Shown: positions 23,330 to 26,927 of the stretch, piece after piece
Position numbering within the stretch: the stretch's first letter is position 1
Layout: every line of letters begins with the position of its first letter
Assembly (NCBI GenBank): GCA_038228695.1
Contig: JBBRPA010000048.1
Location: 1 to 26,927, forward strand
Length of the DNA: 26,927 nt
From: DASVRZ01 sp038228695
GTDB taxonomy: Bacteria; Verrucomicrobiota; Verrucomicrobiia; Chthoniobacterales; DASVRZ01
Reading direction: 5' to 3'
Translations under genes and position numbers: made by a program
Notes under the pieces: generated by a model
The model's database searches: none
Seen by the model: only the letters and a program-made list of their open reading frames with translations
Told to the model about the DNA's origin: nothing

Positions 23330-24001
23330 ATGTATCGTCGTGAATTTTTTATTTTGACCGTTCTCGCGCTCCTCGCGGTGGGATTGGTCGCGGGCGCGAC
23401 CACGGTCCTGATTCATCGATTGAACAACGCGGTGAACGAGGTGGCCGAGATCACGTTGCCCGATTTCCTAAGTATCGGCCTCCTGAACCAGAAGTTGCTC
23501 GAAAACTGGTCTAAAGTCCTACTCATTCAGCAGGCCACCTCACCTGAGAACCGCCTACGAATGATTCAGGAGATCAAACAAAACAGCACCGATGCGCAGA
23601 TTGCCGCCTTTCAAAAAACCCCGACCCTGCCGGAACAAGAAACGGTGCTGACAGAGTTGCTGGCGACCCGTAACCGGTTCATAGAAAAGCGCGCGTGCTA
23701 TTTCGAGTTGGTCCAGAAAGGAGACATGGACGCTGCCAGAGTTTACTTAAACGACTCGCTCATGCCCGAATTTAAGCTTTATCGCGCGTCGGCAGAAGGT
23801 CTAAACGACGCGACTGCGGAGATCGGCAAGGTGCGAGCCCAGCGCGTCGTAGAGGTGTCGCGAACCGTGGTGGTCGGCGCGGGCTTGCTAACCGTGGTGG
23901 TCTTCATCGCTGGATTTTTTGTTGGATTCCACACTCTCTTTCGCGGTCTGGCATGGGCTAACCGAATCGCTCGGAGCTCCGGAGCGAAAAGGCCTGCCTG
24001 A
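23330..24001 (+). CDS. Orphan four-helix-bundle sensor-like membrane protein (4HB_MCP type)
   Basis: The 223-residue product has an N-terminal membrane helix (about 7-28, 'FILTVLALLAVGLVAGATTV'), a helical periplasmic region of about 150 residues with the 'LNNAVNEVAEITLPDFLSI' pattern of four-helix-bundle MCP sensor domains, and a second membrane helix (about 179-203, 'VVVGAGLLTVVVFIAGFFVG'). A short basic tail follows. The HAMP, kinase, cyclase or MCP signalling module that normally follows is absent, and the gene stops cleanly at TGA 23999-24001. It may sense a ligand and act through protein partners, or be a truncated receptor. It sits between two glycosyltransferase genes in the same direction. 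Confidence 0.72.
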   Translation: MYRREFFILTVLALLAVGLVAGATTVLIHRLNNAVNEVAEITLPDFLSIGLLNQKLLENWSKVLLIQQATSPENRLRMIQEIKQNSTDAQIAAFQKTPTLPEQETVLTELLATRNRFIEKRACYFELVQKGDMDAARVYLNDSLMPEFKLYRASAEGLNDATAEIGKVRAQRVVEVSRTVVVGAGLLTVVVFIAGFFVGFHTLFRGLAWANRIARSSGAKRPA

Positions 24002-24037
24002 CCTAACCGCCGCCCAAACTTCAATCGCCGCCTGACC

Positions 24038-24916
24038 TTGGACGCTCCGAAAACCACTCTTTCCGTCCTCATTCCGGCGAAAAACGAAATCCGGAATATC
24101 GCCGACTGCATCGCCAGTGTCTTGTTTGCGGATGAGATCGTGGTTGTCGATTCCCACAGCACCGACGGCACGATCGAGACCTCTGAACGACTCGGTGCTC
24201 GGGTGGTGCAATTCGATTGGAACGGCCAGTTTCCCCGGAAAAAAAACTGGGCTCTGGAAAATGTCGCATGGAAAAACGAATGGGTGCTGATCCTTGACGC
24301 GGATGAGCGGATCACCCCGGAGTTGCAGGCGGAGATTAGGCGCCACCTCACCGCGCCAAAGCACGATGGTTTTTACCTGAACCGACGCTTTTGGTTTATG
24401 GGGGGATGGATTTATCACAGCGGATATTTTCCGAGCTGGAACCTGCGGCTTTTCAAGCATCGGCTTGGCCGCTACGAAAAGCTCGAGGTAACCGGCAACG
24501 GCCAGAGCGGCGATAACGAAGTCCACGAGCACGTCCTGCTCGAGGGGCCGGTCGCCTATCTCGTCGAGCCGATGCTCCACTACGCGTTTCCTAACCTCGA
24601 CGTGTGGATCGAAAAACACAATCGTTACTCCGCCTGGGAGGCTACAGTGATCGGAGCGCTGCACGAGCAGGCAGGTGGAAAAACGCTGCGGAGTTCTCCT
24701 TTCGGAACCGCCCTAGAGCGCAAACGCTGGTTAAAAAAAATGGCTCGGTTCCTGCCCGGCAAACCGTTGTTGCGGTTTTTCTATCACTACGTTTTGAAAC
24801 AAGGTTTTCGCGACGGCTATCGCGGCTGGGTGCTCTGCTGGCTGCTAGCATGGTACGAGTTTGTTAGTGCCGCCAAGGCGCGGGAAAACCTATGGTTGAA
24901 AAGACTCAATCCGTAG
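24038..24916 (+). CDS. Glycosyltransferase family 2 (KdtX/WaaE-like)
   Basis: The 292-residue GT-A enzyme has 'LSVLIPAKNEIRNIADCI' at the N-terminus, 'EIVVVDSHSTDGT' near residues 33-45, 'FPRKKNWALE' and 'VLILDADERITPEL' (DADE at 87-90). It then has 'NLRLFKHRLGRYEKLEVTG' and 'EVHEHVLLEGPVAYL', a layout typical of the KdtX/WaaE lipopolysaccharide-core beta-glucosyltransferase group. The start is TTG 24038, since no ATG precedes the conserved strand. Its 3' end overlaps the next gene by 25 bases. It might act on lipid A core or on the repeat unit; the sequence does not decide. Confidence 0.88.
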   Translation: MDAPKTTLSVLIPAKNEIRNIADCIASVLFADEIVVVDSHSTDGTIETSERLGARVVQFDWNGQFPRKKNWALENVAWKNEWVLILDADERITPELQAEIRRHLTAPKHDGFYLNRRFWFMGGWIYHSGYFPSWNLRLFKHRLGRYEKLEVTGNGQSGDNEVHEHVLLEGPVAYLVEPMLHYAFPNLDVWIEKHNRYSAWEATVIGALHEQAGGKTLRSSPFGTALERKRWLKKMARFLPGKPLLRFFYHYVLKQGFRDGYRGWVLCWLLAWYEFVSAAKARENLWLKRLNP

Positions 24917-25497
24917 CAGTGCCACGCCGCACTCCTCCGCGAAAAAGCGCGCACCGATGGATTCTTTCCGCCATCGGGCTGCTGTTGATCAGTGTCTGGA
25001 TCTTGCTGGAAAATTCGCCCGACATTGTTAGCCTGCCGGAGGTCGTGCCCACACGCTGCGATGTCATCGTCGTGCTGGGCGGCGAACCTAACAATCGCCC
25101 CAAGCTGGCCTCGCAATTGTTTCAGGAGGGCCTTGCCCCGGTGATCATCGTCAGTGGGACTGGGGACGCCGGGGAGAATGCCGTCAAGATGGCCCGGCGC
25201 GGCACGCCGCTGGATAGCATGATCTTAGAAGATGAATCCAGCACGACCTTTGAAAACGCCCGCAACACCGCGCCGCTGCTCGATCACTTACACGCCCGGC
25301 GGGTTATTCTGATCACGTCTTGGTTTCATGCCCGAAGAGCGCGGGCGTGTTTCCAACATTTTCGTCCGAAATTGAATTACACCGTGGTGACCACCTCGCG
25401 CCAATCGGAATACCGCTATTCGGATTCGAGTTGGGCTTGGCAGGAGCTGGCGAAGACAGGCTACTACTGGGTGCGATATGGGGTTAGGCCGTTGTGA
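24892..25497 (+). CDS. YdcF family (DUF218) membrane-anchored protein
   Basis: The 201-residue product has an N-terminal membrane helix (about 23-42, 'WILSAIGLLLISVWILLE') and a DUF218 domain: 'CDVIVVLGGEPNN', 'PVIIVSGTGD', 'ESSTTFENARNT' and 'VILITSWFHARRARACFQ'. These are the usual nucleotide-like-ligand motifs of YdcF, SanA and ElyC proteins. Such proteins accompany envelope and polysaccharide clusters, with an ill-defined role in envelope carrier-lipid metabolism. ATG 24892 overlaps the preceding gene, suggesting coupling. It is the last recognisable envelope gene, and repeat-rich spacer follows. Confidence 0.86.
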   Translation: MVEKTQSVAVPRRTPPRKSAHRWILSAIGLLLISVWILLENSPDIVSLPEVVPTRCDVIVVLGGEPNNRPKLASQLFQEGLAPVIIVSGTGDAGENAVKMARRGTPLDSMILEDESSTTFENARNTAPLLDHLHARRVILITSWFHARRARACFQHFRPKLNYTVVTTSRQSEYRYSDSSWAWQELAKTGYYWVRYGVRPL

Positions 25498-25504
25498 GGG
25501 AGAG

Positions 25505-25567
25505 GGATGTTAAATTTTGGATATTGGAGGATGAATTTTGGGTGTTTAATGTTGGATTTTGAATGAA
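25505..25567 (-). repeat. Nine-unit heptad tract (GGATTTT type, minus orientation)
   Basis: Nine consecutive units are GGATGTT, AAATTTT, GGATATT, GGAGGAT, GAATTTT, GGGTGTT, TAATGTT, GGATTTT and GAATGAA. These are the reverse-complement form of the AAAATCC/ATCATCC family found inside the GT4 gene. Confidence 0.8.
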
Positions 25568-25640
25568 AGAAGGAAACGTTATCGTCGAAAAAACCTATGC
25601 GTTTGCAAAAGCCTGCGCGGAATGCTGCATTCAAAATCCA
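25553..25640. repeat. 13-bp perfect inverted repeat linking the two heptad tracts
   Basis: TGGATTTTGAATG (25553-25565) and CATTCAAAATCCA (25628-25640) are exact reverse complements separated by 62 bases. They could form a long hairpin in the transcript downstream of the ydcF-like gene. Confidence 0.75.
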
Positions 25641-25660
25641 TCATTCGTCATCCATAATCA
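25626..25660 (+). repeat. Heptad tract (ATCC type, plus orientation)
   Basis: The units are TGCATTC, AAAATCC, ATCATTC, GTCATCC and ATAATCA, matching the unit type of tract 2 in the GT4 coding sequence. Confidence 0.75.
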
Positions 25661-25715
25661 TCTTCTTGTCTTGGTGCCTTCGTGGTGAATTCTTTGGGTT
25701 GGAAAGCGGTAGCCA

Positions 25716-25756
25716 GGATGTCAGCCCTTGACACCCCAAGCCAAAAATCGTATCTA
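25716..25756 (+). promoter_or_regulatory. Promoter with overlapping operator for the phd/parE-like pair
   Basis: A perfect TTGACA (25728-25733) is followed after exactly 17 bases by TATCTA (25751-25756) as a weak -10, ten bases before ATG 25766. The -35 is overlapped by an inverted repeat TGTCA-N5-TGACA (25719-25733), which extends outward with GG/CC pairs around one mismatch. This fits autorepression by the Phd-like antitoxin. The short leader would leave little room for a ribosome binding site. Confidence 0.5.
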
Positions 25757-25765
25757 CATAGAATT

Positions 25766-26017
25766 ATGAGTACTTCTACATACTCCGTGAGCCAAGCTCA
25801 AGCTCGATTACCTCGGTTGATCAAACAAGACAGCTTTGCGATTTCCGTTCACGGCGAAGTGAAAGGTTTTTACCTTTCCAAACATCGCCTGGAAGCCATG
25901 CTGGAAAGCCTTGAATTGCTGGAAAATCCAAATTTCACCTCCGCCCTCCGTGCTCACCAAGCCAATGAAAGCAAGGTTTACACTGTTGAAGAGGTGGATG
26001 CAGCATTTTCCTCGTGA
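25766..26017 (+). CDS. Phd/YefM family antitoxin
   Basis: The 83-residue product starts at ATG 25766: 'MSTSTYSVSQAQARLPRLIK' resembles the Phd/YefM N-terminus ('xxSxxxAxxxLxxLi') that forms the dimer and DNA-binding domain. 'AISVHGEVKGFYLSKHRLEA' follows, then a helical acidic tail ending 'YTVEEVDAAFSS' for toxin binding. The frame is open further upstream to 25682, but a good promoter lies in that stretch, so the short form is preferred. It is coupled to the toxin gene by a GTGA overlap at 26014-26017. Confidence 0.82.
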   Translation: MSTSTYSVSQAQARLPRLIKQDSFAISVHGEVKGFYLSKHRLEAMLESLELLENPNFTSALRAHQANESKVYTVEEVDAAFSS

Positions 26018-26322
26018 AATCCCGGGTGGTCGTTCGCCAACAGGTGCATGATTTTATCACCGCCCTCGCCCCGGAACCGCGCCGCAAACTCTGGGCTGGC
26101 ATCAAAGGTTTACCTCTGAAAAAAGGTGACGTGCTTCAACTGGAAGGCAAGCTGGCTCCGTATTTTCGATTGCGTGTCGGCAAAATCCGAATCGTCTTTG
26201 AGGAAACATCCCTGGCAGGTGAGCGCATATTGGTCTGCTTTTTTGCCGACTATCGGGCAACGATCTACCAAGCGTTATCTCAGTTGATTGCCAACGACCT
26301 CCTTGAAGAATTGAGCGAGTAA
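26014..26322 (+). CDS. RelE/ParE family toxin
   Basis: The 102-residue product begins at GTG 26014, overlapping the antitoxin stop. 'VVVRQQVHDFITALAPEPRR' is the usual amphipathic helical start, followed by 'LEGKLAPYFRLRVGKIRIVF', the core beta-sheet pattern of RelE/ParE ('yRlRvGdyRvvf'), and a strand with 'ILVCFFADYRATIY'. Whether it cleaves mRNA (RelE) or targets gyrase (ParE) cannot be settled. The pair appears intact. It lies between two repeat-rich spacers, at the edge of the polysaccharide locus. Confidence 0.83.
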   Translation: MKSRVVVRQQVHDFITALAPEPRRKLWAGIKGLPLKKGDVLQLEGKLAPYFRLRVGKIRIVFEETSLAGERILVCFFADYRATIYQALSQLIANDLLEELSE

Positions 26323-26345
26323 AAATGATGAAGAGGGAAAGATGG

Positions 26346-26369
26346 TAGTCTTCAGTAGGCAGTAGGCAG
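26346..26369 (-). repeat. Inverted heptad copy upstream of the four-helix-bundle gene
   Basis: The reverse complement of this 24-bp stretch contains CCTACTG, CCTACTG and AAGACTA and matches 26802-26825 at 22 of 24 positions. The two copies flank the gene at 26410-26754 in opposite orientation. Confidence 0.75.
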
Positions 26370-26409
26370 TTGTGCTTGCAAAATTTGGGTCGTCTAATAA
26401 AACCCTGCC

Positions 26410-26754
26410 ATGCCCGGGTTTGAAGATTTGGAGGTTTGGAAGCGTGCCGTTGAGCTCACCGCTGAAGTCTATCTAACAACACAAGGTTGCTGTGATTTTG
26501 GGTTTCGAGATCAAATCACTCGATCGTGCCTCTCGATCCCGTCCAACATTGCTGAGGGGTTGGAGCGGCAAAGCGTGCCAGATAAAATCAAGTTTCTGGA
26601 TTACGCCCGAGGGTCATCGGGCGAGTTTCGCACCCAATCGATCGTAGGTCACAAAGCAAAGCTTTTGCAGCCAGAGAAATCTGCCGAGTGGGTGGAGGAG
26701 AGTCGTCAGATCTCCGCGATGATCCAAGGACTCATCCGCTCCCTGCGCGACTAG
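26410..26754 (+). CDS. Four-helix-bundle protein (23S rRNA IVS / S23 type)
   Basis: The 114-residue product has the family pattern 'FEDLEVWKRAVELTAEVY' at the N-terminus, 'FGFRDQITRSCLSIPSNIAE' in the middle and 'EGLERQSVPDKIKFLDYARG' next. Members are small helical-bundle proteins first seen in intervening sequences of 23S rRNA and structurally like the Avd accessory proteins of diversity-generating retroelements. Their function is unknown, possibly nucleic-acid binding. ATG 26410 is the natural start. No reverse transcriptase or rRNA is nearby. The gene is flanked by inverted heptad repeats. Confidence 0.85.
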   Translation: MPGFEDLEVWKRAVELTAEVYLTTQGCCDFGFRDQITRSCLSIPSNIAEGLERQSVPDKIKFLDYARGSSGEFRTQSIVGHKAKLLQPEKSAEWVEESRQISAMIQGLIRSLRD

Positions 26755-26762
26755 TTTCCCTG

Positions 26763-26927
26763 CCCACTTCCCACTGCCCGCTGCCCGCTGCCCGCTGCCC
26801 GCTGCCTACTGCCTACTGAAAACTGAAAACTGAAAACTGAAAACTGAAAACTGAAAACTGAAAACTGAAAACTGAAAACTGAAAACTGAAAACTGAAAAC
26901 TGAAAACTGAAAACTGAAAACTGAAAA
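26763..26927 (+). repeat. Graded heptanucleotide array reaching the window end
   Basis: Consecutive 7-bp units in one phase are CCCACTT, CCCACTG, CCCGCTG x4, CCTACTG x2, then AAAACTG x15 plus a partial unit at the last base. Almost all units end in CTG while the first four bases change in blocks. The array follows the four-helix-bundle stop after 8 bases and has no end in view. Confidence 0.95.

Larger units (their letters stand above)
25498..25715. other. Repeat-rich spacer between ydcF-like and phd-like genes
   Basis: No gene is seen. The stretch consists largely of 7-bp unit tracts (25505-25567 and 25626-25660) in opposite orientations, plus a low-complexity tail ('TCTTGTCTTGGTGCCTTCG') of a kind I associate with intergenic DNA of Verrucomicrobiota and some other phyla. 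Confidence 0.6.

Noticed and set aside
26410..26754. Avd accessory gene of a diversity-generating retroelement
   Set aside because: No reverse transcriptase, template repeat or variable repeat is visible in the window. The sequence fits the wider S23/IVS four-helix-bundle family.
26763..26927. Possible CRISPR array
   Set aside because: The units are 7 bp with no spacers of 25-40 bp between them, and no cas genes are present. It is a tandem heptad repeat.

Overview
The window carries one long, almost entirely plus-strand accessory locus for a surface polysaccharide (exopolysaccharide, capsule or O-antigen type), followed by small toxin-antitoxin genes and repeat-rich spacer DNA. The organism is most likely a Verrucomicrobiota bacterium (Opitutaceae-like is possible). 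This is inferred from the C-terminal domain of the first gene (a beta-helix protein ending in an 'LRLRV' tail), from the style of the heptanucleotide spacer repeats, and from the weak Shine-Dalgarno signals with many ATGA overlaps. The taxonomic call is tentative, because no RNA gene or marker gene is present.

Layout. 1-1887: 3' part of a parallel beta-helix protein whose N-terminus looks lost. 1975-8077: methyltransferase, Wzx-type flippase, acyltransferase 3, GT4 glycosyltransferase and GMC oxidoreductase, several coupled by ATGA overlaps. 8225-13244: three GT2-type glycosyltransferases (two of them a tandem paralogous pair), an aldo/keto reductase and a second, AT-rich acyltransferase. 13349-17695: a second GMC oxidoreductase, a GT4 enzyme and a Wzy-like polymerase. 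17696-19456: a disturbed segment with an MNT/HepT pair whose HepT carries an early in-frame stop, a 54-codon glycosyltransferase remnant and a VapBC pair; an 18-bp direct repeat brackets part of it. 19487-25497: CapK/PaaK-like adenylate-forming enzyme, two GT4 enzymes, an orphan four-helix-bundle sensor-like membrane protein, a KdtX/WaaE-like GT2 and a YdcF protein. 25498-26927: heptad-repeat spacer, a Phd/ParE-type pair with a visible promoter and operator, a four-helix-bundle (23S-IVS type) gene and a terminal heptanucleotide array that runs off the window.

Together the glycosyltransferases would build a repeat unit. The acyltransferases, methyltransferase and GMC/AKR redox enzymes would decorate it, the flippase would move it across the membrane and the polymerase would join the units. 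No priming glycosyltransferase, Wza/Wzc export gene or nucleotide-sugar synthesis gene is visible, so these must lie elsewhere.

The most interesting signals are: (i) a 13-G homopolymer inside the first acyltransferase gene, a strong candidate for phase variation; (ii) four separate heptanucleotide-repeat tracts embedded in frame in a single glycosyltransferase gene, related to heptad arrays in nearby spacers; (iii) the HepT nonsense codon; and (iv) the 18-bp repeat and gene remnant that mark a rearrangement.
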